Shown here: positions 10,801 to 21,722 of the stretch, piece after piece
Numbering within the stretch: the stretch's first letter is position 1
Layout: each line of letters opens with the position of its first letter
Source: Salminus brasiliensis
Lineage: Eukaryota > Chordata > Actinopteri > Characiformes > Bryconidae
Assembly (NCBI RefSeq): GCF_030463535.1
Contig: NC_132893.1
Coordinates: 23,912,782 to 23,976,781 of the forward strand
DNA: 64,000 nt
Direction of reading: 5' to 3'
Program-made: the position numbers and the translations under genes
The notes under the pieces: generated by a model
Database searches by the model: none
Told to the model about the DNA's origin: nothing
What the model saw: only the letters and a program-made list of their open reading frames with translations

Positions 10801-12145
10801 ACGAAGCAGTCATGACACACCGAGATGTAATGAATGGAAAACGGCATCCTCCAAAGCCATCGTCATCTTCCCACTGCTTCCTGAGAGGCGACTGCTGCTT
10901 GACGTGAGACCACTGTCCCAGCTCTGATTCCTGTTCTGCTGAACCCTTGGACTAGAAAAAAACAATGGACAACAAAAGCATGTTAGAACCCAATTTTACA
11001 GTGGCTTTTAGAGCCTTTCATGTTTCTGATGATCGAAGATTAGGACAGACAAACTAAAGAGAAATTCTGAAGAAAACCAACGAACACTGTGATGTGACAG
11101 TAGGGTACTTTCTGTACACTCTTAAAACTGGTGCCATTAGAACACACCATATCTGGCAGAAACTGTTTAATTAGGATCTTACGGTATAGTGGCTGTAGTT
11201 CAACTAAAGGCTGTAACATTATATAGACTGTATATACACTACATGGTATATACATTTTGGTCCAAAACCTAACATTATCGTAAAAGTATATCTCAGGCAA
11301 CCTGAATATGTTCTATACTATTACCAATAATGACATTTCCTGTATCTTTCTGTGAGGTAGCTTTCAGAGACGTTAAACTACGGTGCCTGGTTCCTATCAT
11401 CATTACTATTACCATTACTGTTGGTTCTGCAGGATCAAACCACGCTGAATAACTGTTTAACTGTTTATCTCAATTCATATTAGTCTGGAATTAACACACT
11501 TGTTTTGAGAGTGTAAGTTTAGATCTTCAAGTCAATTATAACGCTAGTAATACAGTTTGTGTCCAAATGTTTGTGGACACCATTTCTAATGAATGCATTC
11601 AGCTACTTTAAGTTGTACAAAGTGCTAACACAGATGTGTAAATGCACACCTGCAGTTTGACTAGTCCCTACAGAGTAGTATAGCCAGGAGAATATGACTC
11701 TTTTGGCTGTTGGGGATTAGGTGGGGTGGTGACCCTCACAGCAATGCTCCAAAATCGAGTAGAAAGCTTTCCCTGGACAGTAGAGACTTTTTAATACGCT
11801 TGGTTTCGGAAAAAGCAGTGACTGAGCAGGTGTCCCAATACTTTTGTTCTGTTTGTTTATGTGTCTCTATAAAGAGACTATGGGAGGACTAAGATATTAC
11901 AGAGTCAGGCAGCCAAAGGATTATTGTCCCACCTCTGCTCTTCTCCTTCTCTCCTCCTCCTGTTTCTCAAGCTCTGCTATTCGCAAACTTAGGTCCTCCC
12001 AGTGCATGATGGGCATGTCCTGGTCTGGTGTTGTGGGCTCCTGGCTGTGCTGAAGCTGGGTCTCTACCTCTGCTTTGGGTCCAGGAAGAGCAGGGTCATC
12101 GCGGCTATGTTCTTCTTGCCCGTTGCTGTCCGCTTCCTCTTCCAT
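7842..12145 (-). CDS. SCHIP-1 (schwannomin-interacting protein 1) domain protein, six coding exons
   Basis: Reconstructed exons, in transcription order: 11933-12145, 10821-10951, 9593-9680, 9341-9454, 9109-9229 and 7842-7942. They total 768 bp, giving 255 aa. Phases 0, 2, 0, 0 and 1 agree at every junction, and all introns are GT-AG. The start is ATG in the first coding exon. Residues 1-71 are acidic/Glu-rich and contain MHWEDL, matching the MDWEAL segment of SCHIP1. Residues about 113-138 read RFNSPKNLQLCFVNNSDSEE, matching its NLQICFVNDSGSD motif. The C-terminal coiled coil (about 200-250) contains SSELVKHLVVRDHL and QDAMLLDVQDMT, aligning with ELVQLLLIRDEL and QDAMLVDIEDLT. Family members bind schwannomin/merlin and associate with the actin cortex and axon initial segment. 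The protein stops right after the DVQDMT segment, so the family's usual tail is missing. It is also much shorter than canonical SCHIP1, so I regard it as a paralogue or divergent member. Confidence 0.85.
10199..10290 (+). repeat. Common fish repeat fragment ('TTTGTATAGC...GAAGCAGCTTTACAG')
   Basis: AATTTGTATAGCTCTTTTTA and ACGAAGCAGCTTTACAGAAT are the conserved words of a dispersed teleost repeat. It lies in an intron of the SCHIP-domain gene. I know it only as a recurring repeat and give no family name. Confidence 0.5.
11552..11850 (-). mobile_element. 'TGTCCAAATGTTTGTGGACA' repeat, copy 2 (intronic)
   Basis: The ends TGTGTCCAAATGTTTGTGGA and GTGTCCCAATACTTTTGTTC match copy 1. It is internally shortened compared with the copy at 6456. 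It sits in the first intron between coding exons of the SCHIP-domain gene. Confidence 0.75.
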
Positions 12146-12590
12146 CTGCTGGCGAGTGAGGGAAACTCAGTGCTGCACATTGGAGATGGAGGGTATTCAA
12201 AATCGAATGAAATGCTTTACAAAAGAATGTGAAGCTGTTTATTCAGGAAAAGTGTTTATTTTTCTTCTTCACATCAAGCTTGCTGCCAAGAGGACATACA
12301 AATCACAGTCTTGATTGTGTGATAGGATTCACAATGTAAACACATGCAATTTACATCTGTCAATAGTAATAGTGGGAAATCCTCACTATTTCATCCTCGA
12401 CTGAGGTGGAGTTACAGACACAGAAGAGCTGAATTTTCAACATCTTGGGGTGCACTAACCAGAGTTGGAACAGCAAAAGGGTAGTTTATGGCTAATGTAT
12501 GTAAATGAGATGTCCTGTAATTGGTTTCCCTCTGGACTGAAACACTCCTTATAACTTCAAAGTGAATGGGAGTGGCTAAACTGCAGTAAG

Positions 12591-12591
<1 letters not shown>

Positions 12592-12629
<38 letters not shown>
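12592..12629. repeat. (TA)n microsatellite
   Basis: About 19 uninterrupted TA units. A second run of about 13 units is at 13048-13073, and a region of A/T homopolymers and AAT triplets lies between (12770-13020). Confidence 0.95.
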
Positions 12630-12633
<4 letters not shown>

Positions 12634-13048
12634 GTTTTTGTGACATTTTTTTGCTTGTTTTAACAAATGTATCATGTAGCATGTATGTGAAATCTCTGTG
12701 GATAAAAAGTTGATTAGTGTTTACTTCCTGTTTCAAAGTTTAGTCCTTAGTCCATATAGTTTATTTGGCAAAATAATAATAATAATAATAATATAAATAA
12801 ATAAAAAATACATAAATAATTTATTTAATAATAATAAATGTAAATGAGCTTTTTTACATACATCATCACAAAGGCCCAGAAACACAAGCAGCCTTTCACT
12901 TATATATTTATACAGCATTTGTAATTATATATGTTTTAATTATGGATAAAAAGAGAGCCTAAAAAATCTAATAATATAAAATAAATATAATATAATAATA
13001 GTTGACCTCAGGATTAAAATAATACAGGCATTTTGTAATAAATGTAAG

Positions 13049-13079
<31 letters not shown>

Positions 13080-13143
13080 AATGTTAAGACACATTACAGA
13101 ATACTGCAAAACTGCTTTCACTTTCCAAATGATGATTTTTGGA

Positions 13144-13903
13144 CTAGCACTGAGGGGTGTTAACAGTGCTGATTTTTGCTGTGAACTTCAGCACACACAC
13201 TCCCACCCTTGCACACACACCCAGGGTTCCTCCCTTCAGCTTCAAACATTCTGAGCTATTTCTGGGCTTTAAATCGCGACACATTACATTAACATGAACT
13301 ATAAAACCGCACACTTCACACACAGCGTGGTCCACAAGAGACCCTTTATCTCGACATTATCCACACGCTACCAGACCAAGTCTGAAGGACTATCCCACAG
13401 ACACCAACCACACAGTGCTGTTCTTCATGGGCGAGCAGTGAAGTTTCTTACCTCTTCTTATCGGAAGGCTGGTCTTGACATCTCCGATCCAACGTGCCAC
13501 AGCACCCCGGGGCTTCTAAGCACACACTGCTTAATTAATGAGATCTTATTAAGCAGGCTAAATCATTCCTCTTCTGAGAGGAAACCCCCCCTCTGTCTTC
13601 CATTTGCCCCCGCCCGCACGCCCGCCAGCTCCAGCTCCAGCTCCAGCTCCTTCTCCTCAGCCCTGTTTTGTTTTAACAGAAACTTCAGGCTGGGCGACTC
13701 GACGGACTCTCTGCGAGGTGTCACAGGCAGATATCGGCGTGGTGCTGAATATTAAACGGAGAACATTCATTAGACTAGCTAACATTCCCACCCCAGAGCG
13801 TGCAGGGCTGCTTTCCCAACTTTTAGAAGAGCGAGTGGAAAGGGCGGACGAGTTGGGAAGGGTTAAGAAACTAGGTGTCCAATTTCACAATGTTGGGAGA
13901 TGA
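13144..13903. other. GC-richer block without supported coding sequence
   Basis: Open frames of 99 and 153 codons on the plus strand overlap here but are low complexity (repeated Pro-Ala or Ser) and follow composition. They run opposite to the likely promoter of the SCHIP-domain gene. I treat them as chance. Confidence 0.4.
13452..13700 (-). promoter_or_regulatory. Candidate 5' non-coding exon and promoter of the SCHIP-domain gene
   Basis: On the minus strand GATAAGAAGAG|GTAAGAAAC at 13452/13451 is a strong donor. It could splice to CACTCGCCAG or the CAG immediately before the ATG at 12145, giving an intron of about 1.3 kb. The higher-coordinate side (13600-13660) is a C-rich local maximum with CCGCCCGCACGCCCGCC, in contrast to the AT-rich surroundings, as expected for a vertebrate promoter. 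This is inference: no TATA box was identified. Confidence 0.4.
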
Positions 13904-14399
13904 CGACTCCAACCAGATGGGAGAACTCAGAAGAACGTGTCGTAGTTCACTCTGTTTATGAGGGCCACGATGCAAGATGTAAATCACGTAGGAAATATCT
14001 GTGGGAAGAATTTCAGCCTTTCTAAACAGAAGCTTAATTTCTGTTGACAAATGGCTTTTTGGGCTAAATATCTGGTGTTCAAGAAGTGGATTTTTGCAGA
14101 GGGATGCTCAAACATTCTGGGGGAAAGAACAATTTAACACCCCCTAGCTCAGAAAAAGCCTGACCCTTGATTTAACCATCATTTTCTTTCATTACTTTAA
14201 GGTGTTATAGACTATTGCAAGAGGTAAAACAACAGACTTTTGAGCTGAGCTGCTGTAAGAGCACAAAACTCTCATATCTGTTTTTCTTCTTGTGGAGACT
14301 AATCCTAAAGTCTTTATATTTAAGTGTTTATAATACTACTATACTGAATAAAGCCTCACTTTGCTCTGAAAACAGTGCCATGAATTTCACAAGATGTTT

Positions 14400-15060
14400 C
14401 CTTTGAGATTCTTGTCCACGTTGACATGGTTGCATCACACAGTTCCTGCAGATGTACTTTAATACTGTGAGTCTGTTCCACTGGATCGAGAGCCAGTGAC
14501 TGGGAAGGCCACTGAGGAGCACTGAACTCATTGTCATGCTGGAACTACAACTGCATGGCTATATTGTGAACATCGAGCTTCATTATACTAGGCTATGTTT
14601 TTCCAGTCTTCAGCTGTCCAGTTTTGGTACGCTTGTGTCAACTGCAACCTCAGCTTTCTGTTCTTGACTGACAGATGTGAAAGCAGATGTTGTCTTCTGC
14701 TGTTGAAGCCCATCCGTCTGAAGGTTTGATGTCTGTCAGGTCATTCTCTAATGACCTCTCTCATCAACAGGGCGTTTCTGTGCAGAGAACTGCCATGTAC
14801 TGGATGTTTTTCACTGCACCATTCTAAGTCAAGTCTAGAGACTGTTGTGCAGGACAATCCCAGATCAGCAGTTCTAGAAGGACTCAAACCAGCCTATCAG
14901 ACACCAACAATTATGCAATGTTTAAAATTACTGAGATCACATTTTTCCCACATTCTGAGGTTTGATGTGAACTTTACCTAATCTCTGCAGGTTCACTATT
15001 ATTAGCATTGTAGATTAATATTAGGTAGGTGTACAGGGTGGTACAGTGGAGGTATATAAT
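14400..15060 (-). mobile_element. Degenerate Tc1-like element
   Basis: Words of a well-known fish element appear in order: TTTTTCCAGTCTTCAGCTGT, CTTCTGCTGTTGAAGCCCAT, ACCTCTCTCATCAACAGGGC, CTGGATGTTTTTCACTGCAC, AGAGACTGTTGTGCAGGACA, ATCACATTTTTCCCACATTC and, at the end, TAGGTGTACAGGGTGG. The reverse complement encodes helix-turn-helix and catalytic-region remnants broken by stops. It lies just downstream of the FMO gene. Confidence 0.75.
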
Positions 15061-15771
15061 GTTGAAGATTATCCATTCATATCAATTTACAATGATTGTA
15101 GCTACTGGTTATTGCACATATAATGCAATACATATAATAAAATGTTATAAACACATTTATTACTGCAAAGTGAATCACTCAATAAGACACAAGCAAGGTT
15201 CTGACAAAACAGAACATGATGAAAATGTCTTTTAATGTATTTTAGCTTAATCTTTATACATTATTAGAGAATCATTATACAGCACTATATTAATCATATA
15301 GATTCTAGCACTATTACTGCCATTTTTTGGGGGGGGAATTCCACAAAAAGATTATTAGGCTGATTTGTATGAATGTGTAGGACTCAGACTCAATCAAAAT
15401 ATTTCATTTGCATTAAAAAGTCATTAACCATAGTAATGACATTAAATACTCATGTAATTCATGCAGGATTTTAGAGTGTCCTATTCAGTATCAGTAAAAT
15501 AATTTGCATACTTAGTGATACCACTATTCCAGTGGGATTTGCAGTCATTTACTATTCATCCTATTCATGGTTCTGTTCCCTGTGGTACTCTACTTCCCAG
15601 CACCACTGAGAAAGCTAAATGTCAAGTTTAATATGAGCAGCACCTTATTCATAAAGACAGAACCTCTACAGAAGTAGACTACATGAATCTAGTGGATACT
15701 GCAAAGGTCACAAATAGTTCGCTGATGGATGAAACATCTACAGTCACATTCCCAAGATCCTGAACGTCGAA
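15061..15771. other. 3' flank of the FMO gene
   Basis: AT-rich sequence. A minus-strand AATAAA (plus TTTATT at 15156-15161) lies about 610 bases past the stop codon and is a possible polyadenylation signal. Nothing else is supported. Confidence 0.35.
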
Positions 15772-17117
15772 CTAAACCTTATCTGCCAGTGCAGACGGTG
15801 CTTCCAGAAGCTGCCACTGTGTGGCATCAACAATACTGTAGTTCATTTGTTTGTAAGCCTGGGGGCACGCCTGGCGCTGTTTTGCTACTTCTTCGTAAAG
15901 ACTCTGTATAGCTGGCTGAAGAGGCGGGAAGCCTGCTGTGGTTGCCAGGTCCAGATAGTAAGCCCACTGCTCAGAGTCCATCTGCAGAAGGTGTTTCGCT
16001 TGAACGCCCAACAGTGCCTTCCTCTGTCTCTCTTTTTCAGCATCTTCTGCCATCGCTTTACACGAGGGCAACTGAACCGTGCCCTCAAGAACTGCAAGTG
16101 CAAACTGGACCTAAGGGAAGAAAGACAGAGCGAGAGAGAAACACAGGCAGAGCGTCAGACAGAGAAATGTCAGTTTGCACCTCCCACCAAATAAACAGCT
16201 CCTCAGAATCCTTACCTGACAATCAAAGTGAGGAAATGGGCAGATAATTTTGCAGATGCCTACAAAGAAGATTGAGGGGAAGGCTGGAGGCAGCAGGTAC
16301 TTATAAAGAGGAGCCACTAGGTGGTGCTCTACCTCCAAGCCAAGCTGTTTGGGGCAGAGGAATGGGAAGTGGAAGTTGTATCCAGTGCAAAACAGAAGAA
16401 TTTGAGCTTTGGCCACGGATCCATCCTGGAACAGCAGAGAGCCATCCTCCAAGACCTTGACCACAGGGGCCACCTGCTGGATTTCTGGGGGCAAGGAGGA
16501 CTTCAGAGCAGATTTATTATGGCTCAGGGTCACCTAGAGATGGATTATAAGCAAAGAGGGAATAGGTCAGTATCTGCTTACTGTCAGCATTGCTACACAT
16601 AGCACACCTTTCTACATTATTTGAAAGGTCAACAATGAATTATTTATTTACCTTACTGGAAAGACATGTGAGCCTTAATATTGTATTCATGGCAGTAGTT
16701 ACAATACACTGTGTAGACCAAGCAAAATGATTTATATATTACTGGAAACTGACAAAATCCCACTAGTAGAAGATTGGTATTTCAGCATTTGCTAGAGTGT
16801 GCCATCACCCAAAAGAACAACTTTACTAAATGAGTCCAGACCTCCTAACATAAGTGCAACAGTGCTTTTTCCTATTTTGCAATTATTTTATTTTTTTTAT
16901 TATAATAAAATGGTTGATACAACACATGCTATTAGTACTGGGCACTATTTTAAGGTATACAGGTTTTAAAGGGCCCGTATACTACATTTGATTTATCCTC
17001 CTTTTTAGTATGCTTATTTTTTAGGGGTTTGTTTTACCATTTCATTATTTACTATCCTTATTTGCCCATTAAAATGTAATATTATGTTTGTTATTGTGTC
17101 ATTATATGTGTGTATAA

Positions 17118-17181
<64 letters not shown>

Positions 17182-19490
17182 ATCAATATGTCAATATTTA
17201 TATATGTCAGGCTAAAACACTAGTCATAACTTTAACATAAATGAGTGAAGCTAAATTGTTTTAGGCTTAGGAGGCAAATGTATGGTTGTGACATCACAAA
17301 AAAGATGAATTTGCAGCTTGGTATGCATGTATGAACAAAATAAAATACAATAAAATTAAATGTTTACATACTGTATCAAACCTTATTAAAACAAAGGAGA
17401 ATTCAGTTTTGCCTGAAATGAGTCATTTAAGTGACTTTAACAACATTGTTTATTAGGTACCTGTCTTAGCATCTCTACTGGCAACAACCAGTATTCAGAA
17501 GGTTACAGGAGGTTCATAAAATTAACTATTTAGAATATAGACCATGGTCTACTGTGGGACATACTGGTTCCAAACGAATGTTATGAGCAGTGACTGTTTC
17601 TATGATAAAGTCTCGAACCTTCACTTTAGCCTGAACCAGTTCGAATGAGATATCAACCCCAGAAGCTCCAGCACCCAGAACCACAACAGACTGATTGGCG
17701 AACGGCTCTGGACAGCGATAAGAGTGGCTGTGCATCACCTTTCCTGTGAAAGGACACGTGAAGAAAAGAGTGAATGAAGGAGCGAGGGACAAATCAACAG
17801 ACAGAGATATGGTAGAGTGTACACGAGTAACAGTTTGCAGTTTCAGGGTCATGTTTGTTGTTAACACTGAACATTTGCTGCACCTTTAAAATGCTCTATT
17901 CCCGGAATGGGGGGCAGGTGGGGCACGGAGTAATGTCTGTGAAAAAGGAAGGAACACATGAGTCATGCCTAGAGGTCTGCTGCTCTTTTCCCTCGCAGCT
18001 TCCTTCACACAATTTCCTCATGAATGGTTTAAACAGCGCTCATTCTTATCCTCACAGCGAGGCTGAAATCAGTTTTAATGCGGGGACAATGATTGAGAAA
18101 ATGGAAATAATCCTCTTTTGGGATGATAAAAATACACAATACAGAGAGTAACTCTGCAATATTGCGCCAAGGGATCAACTTCACTGCGAGCACAAGTGGC
18201 TTTTTGTGCTGTCAGAGAGCAGAAATGGCATTCCTCACCCACTGCAGATGAACACCGAGTCGAATGTCTGTGTGCTGTGCCCTCCGTACATGCCACGCGA
18301 AATTACCTCCCACGTCACAGCTCCCCCCTCCTCCGTCTCCATGGAGATGGGCTTCACCTCTTCCACCACGGTGCTGAACTGGCGACGAGAGAGAAGATCG
18401 TCACAAGCGCTACTTTATCCTCCAACAAGAAAACATCACTAATACCGTAGGACATTTGCAGGCCACTCCTCATTGGCCCTCAGGCATACCTGATTGGAGC
18501 TGTTTTTGGGGGGCATTTTTTTCCCTACTGTCTCTATGGCAATGCTTTAGGCCAGCGGTCAATGAAGTTTGGAAATGACTGCTTGAAGAGCTTGGGAACA
18601 TTGTGGTGCAATGTCTTTGTGCCTGGCCAGTTATGTGCTGAATACCAAATATGTTCATGTAGTTCAAATATCAAAATAAACAAAAAGACGGGATAATCCC
18701 AATCAAAAGACCTTTATATGCGGTGTGATGGCATGACTCTCGCAGTATCTCTCCAAATACTGCTGAACATCCTGGTGGGACAGAAATGAGGGCAGGTGGG
18801 AGTCGAAGGGAAAATCAGGGAACATCATAACCTCCTTTGGCAGGTTGGTTCTAAAAACAGAGAATACACAGAAAGACAGGAATTATGGCCTATATAAATA
18901 AGCATACGTCATTCACTGTGTGTAATTAAAAAATAGCCCAACTTAGTGATATACAACTTGATTCTGTGCCAATGCCCTGCACATTTAGGTGTTTTGGCTC
19001 ATTCTTTCCCTCATCAAGAGCTTACCAAGGCTTATTATTCTGTTATTAACCTTATGGTTCAGTAACTACTACATCATGATCTCTGCTGTAACAGAAGCAG
19101 CTGCTATTCCTAATTTAAGTTTTGAGTTTGACAGTGATGATGCACTGAAGTTTACTAACCTGATTAGTTGGATCTGGTGTCTAAGAGCAGGGAAAACACT
19201 ACAGTATGCATAACAGGAGGATGTATTCCAGGACTAGGACATATCACTGGTAAGTGTTCAAAAGCATTGTCTACAACGATCTACCTGAGGTCTCTGTACA
19301 TGCTGCTTTGGACAGGCAGGCCATTGTCATACGTGCCCACACGTTCCTCATAGAACCATGTGCCACCCACGTGGTCGGTCAGCTCATACACCACCGGGGG
19401 GTCAAACACTTTGGGTCGAGACAAGATGTGTCGGGCGGCGCACAACCCTGCAGCCCCTGCGCCCACCACTGCAACTCGGAGCCTCCCCAT
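15772..19490 (-). CDS. Flavin-containing monooxygenase, FMO GS-OX-like, seven coding exons
   Basis: Exons in transcription order: 19285-19490, 18712-18850, 18239-18378, 17884-17936, 17619-17743, 16216-16533 and 15772-16110. They sum to 1320 bp, giving 439 aa. Phases 2, 0, 2, 1, 0 and 0 agree at each GT-AG junction. The ATG is the first codon after a TCTCACAG acceptor, so the upstream exon is non-coding. The product would use FAD and NADPH to oxygenate soft nucleophiles (S or N). Motifs: FAD-binding GAGAAG at 10-15; FMO-identifying FxGxxxHxxxY as F178, G180, H184 and Y188; NADPH-binding GAGASG at 203-208; FCTGYNF at 269-275, the conserved TGY region. The length matches the short GS-OX-like group rather than the roughly 530-aa mammalian FMO1-5 with a C-terminal membrane anchor, and no anchor is seen. 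The physiological substrate cannot be told from sequence. Confidence 0.92.
17111..17179. repeat. (TA)n microsatellite in an FMO intron
   Basis: Two (TA)n blocks, split once by GTA, lie in the intron between FMO coding exons 5 and 6. Confidence 0.95.
18867..19443. repeat. Source copy of the duplicated FMO segment
   Basis: This segment covers the intron between coding exons 1 and 2 and about 155 bases of coding exon 1. It recurs in the same orientation at 21109-21682 with few differences. An 8-bp stretch (CCTCCTCT) is present only in the distal copy. Within it, 19150-19255 (ACCTGATTAGTTGGATCTGG and AGGGAAAACACTACAGTATG) is itself a dispersed fish repeat, seen again at 44082-44185. Confidence 0.9.
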
Positions 19491-20546
19491 CTGTGAGAGG
19501 AAGAACACTAAGGAGGGGGCGGACACACAAGCAAGAGGACACAGGCGAGGATAAAGTGTAATGACATTCACACACAAAAGCCAAACCGCAGGGGTGACGG
19601 AGAAAACCGAGTGACTCAAACGCAGCAGACCATTTCATGATGTTCTCAGAGGCAGGAAAAATAATGTGAAAGGCTGCATTCACAAACCAAACCACGTACG
19701 TAAGGCTCAGTATGTTGAAGCGAACACTTTGCCAGACTTTTGACAACCAGAAAAAGCCCTTTTGCTATTTTACATCATAATAAAATGATTTCTCCAAGCA
19801 AAATCAATTTAAATGTGTTTTATAAGCATGACCTGCTTGGCTACTTTAATTATAACAGATATGAACGTAGTAGTTTTTCCCAGCTAGGTTTTATGTACAT
19901 TGAGGCACGTTTAAGTCTTTATTATTTTTCTTAGTAAAACATTGGAATTAAAGCAGTTAAGTATATAAGTAAACCATAAAGGCTGTTAATGGATGTTTGA
20001 CATTTACATTTTTTGTATAATGTTGTATAAAGGTCCAGGCAATTACTTATTTACTTACTAATATTAACATTAATATTAATATATATATATAATTTTTTTC
20101 ACATTTTAATTGACTGTTTGTGATATTTATCCATAGTTATTAATAATGAATTTTAAAAAATAAATAAATAAATAAAACTTCTAACATTAGAATGAATAGA
20201 AATAAATAAACAACTACACATTGTTATTTATCAGGGTTTCAGTGTGTGTGACTGTTTGCCTAATCATTCCCCAAGTCCCTGAGAAGGCCAGTATTTACAG
20301 TTACCATCATTTACCAACAGTTACCTCCCAAACAGACCTTAAACCATAATGAAATAGTAAATTAATAAATCTGGTGAGCTGTAATTAGTTAGTTAAGCTC
20401 GCAGAGACTGTATGTCAGAAAGCTAGCAGTTCCCTAAATCAACACGTTCACTGCCTTTTGTTGACTCCAACGAGTTTTCACTGACATAAATACTCCGTAT
20501 AAGACTGTTAATGATATAACCAGGCTTCTGGGTTTTTGTTTTTTAC

Positions 20547-20665
20547 CTTTCCTCGCTTGTCAGAACGAGAAGCACTGAAACTTCAAGGCAGAAGTCGCCC
20601 CTGTCTCTCACGAGTCTAATCTGCTGTAGGTGTGGGAAGCTATATTCGCCATTTTGGAGCGAGTG
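20547..20665 (-). promoter_or_regulatory. Candidate FMO 5' non-coding exon and start region
   Basis: On the minus strand GCGAGGAAAG|GTAAAAAAC at 20547/20546 is a usable donor facing the acceptor before the FMO ATG, giving an intron of about 1.06 kb. At 20647-20657 the plus strand reads CGCCATTTTGG, a YY1-type word often found just inside vertebrate transcription starts. The surrounding 20560-20830 is GC-richer than its flanks. Exact ends are unknown. Confidence 0.4.
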
Positions 20666-21077
20666 TCACTAACGCGAACTTTGGTCCTTTAGATAGCCAG
20701 CGGTGTTGCAGACAACCACGGTTCATATACAAGGCATTAACCAGTCGTGACATATTCACCTCTATAACAACAAAACGCTAACTCTGCCCCTGCCGTAGAA
20801 ACGAGGCGGTCGCCGCACATCTCATGCATTTCTGCACTTCCTGCACAGCAGACCTGAAGCCCCCCATTCTACAAGACCACTGATGCAGTGCGACAGGGGC
20901 GTTGGGTACTTTTCTGCACTTTCCTGAAGTGTCCTCCTTCTTCCTCTTCCTCCTCCTGCCAAGCGCACAGCGTTAAGACCTCCTCCTATGACAAACACAC
21001 TGAGCGTCACTCAGCCAATGGCTTTCAGGCTAAAACCCTTTGTTGTCTGCTCACCTCCCTTACTTTTAGGATCTAGT

Positions 21078-21722
21078 GGATGGGTGTGTCATAATGACAT
21101 GTGTCTTACACAGAAAGACATAGGAGTGATGGCCTGTATACATAAGCATACATCATTGCTTGTGTGTAATTAAAAAATAGCCCAACTTAGTGATCTACAA
21201 CTTGATCCTGTGCCAATGCCCTGCACATTTAGGTGTTTTCCTCCTCTGGCTCATTCTTTCCCTCATCAAGAGCTTACCAAGGCTTATTATTCTGTTATTA
21301 ACCTTATGGTTCAGTAACTACTACATCATGATCTCTGCTGTAACAGAAGCAGCTGCTATTCCTAATTTAAGTTTTGAGTTTGACAGTGATGATGCACTGA
21401 AGTTTACTAACCTGATTAGTTGGATCTGGTGTCTAAGAGCAGGGAAAACACTACAGTATGCATAACAGGAGGACGTATTCCAGGACTAGGACATATCACT
21501 GGTAAGTGTTCAAAAGCATTGTCTACAACGATCTACCTGAGGTCTCTGTACATGCTGCTTTGGACAGGCAGGCCATTGTCATATGTGCCCACACGTTCCT
21601 CACAGAACCATGTGCCACCCATGTGGTTGGTCCGCTCGTACACCACCAGCAGGGTAAAACACTGTAGGTCGGGCGACACACTTTTAAGAAGTAGGGGATG
21701 GGTGTGTCATAATGACATATGT
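21078..21722. repeat. Direct repeats bracketing the FMO exon copy
   Basis: GGATGGGTGTGTCATAATGA plus CAT occurs at 21078-21100 and again at 21696-21718, on both sides of the duplicated FMO segment. Each contains TGTCATAATGACA, a near-palindrome. They are too long for a typical transposon target-site duplication. They could be element ends, or traces of the recombination that placed the copy. Confidence 0.75.
21109..21682 (-). pseudogene. Partial copy of FMO coding exon 1 and following intron
   Basis: A same-orientation duplicate of 18867-19443. The exon part runs from about 21660 down to 21537 and keeps the GT donor at 21536-21535. It can still be read without a stop, with changes such as Tyr to Cys in GTWFCEER and Asp to Asn in TNHMGG. 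The N-terminal half with the FAD-binding GAGAAG motif is missing and no start codon exists, so this piece cannot make an FMO. It lies upstream of the gene's presumed first exon. Near-identical 24-bp words sit on both sides (about 21078-21101 and 21696-21719). Confidence 0.85.

Noticed and set aside
13294-13755. 153-codon plus-strand frame
   Set aside because: Ser-rich and overlapping a second frame; lies over a probable promoter on the other strand.
18366-18378. TTCAGCACCGTGG on the minus strand resembling half an RE1 site
   Set aside because: It is the start of an FMO coding exon (FSTVVEE), and the second half of the RE1 consensus is missing.
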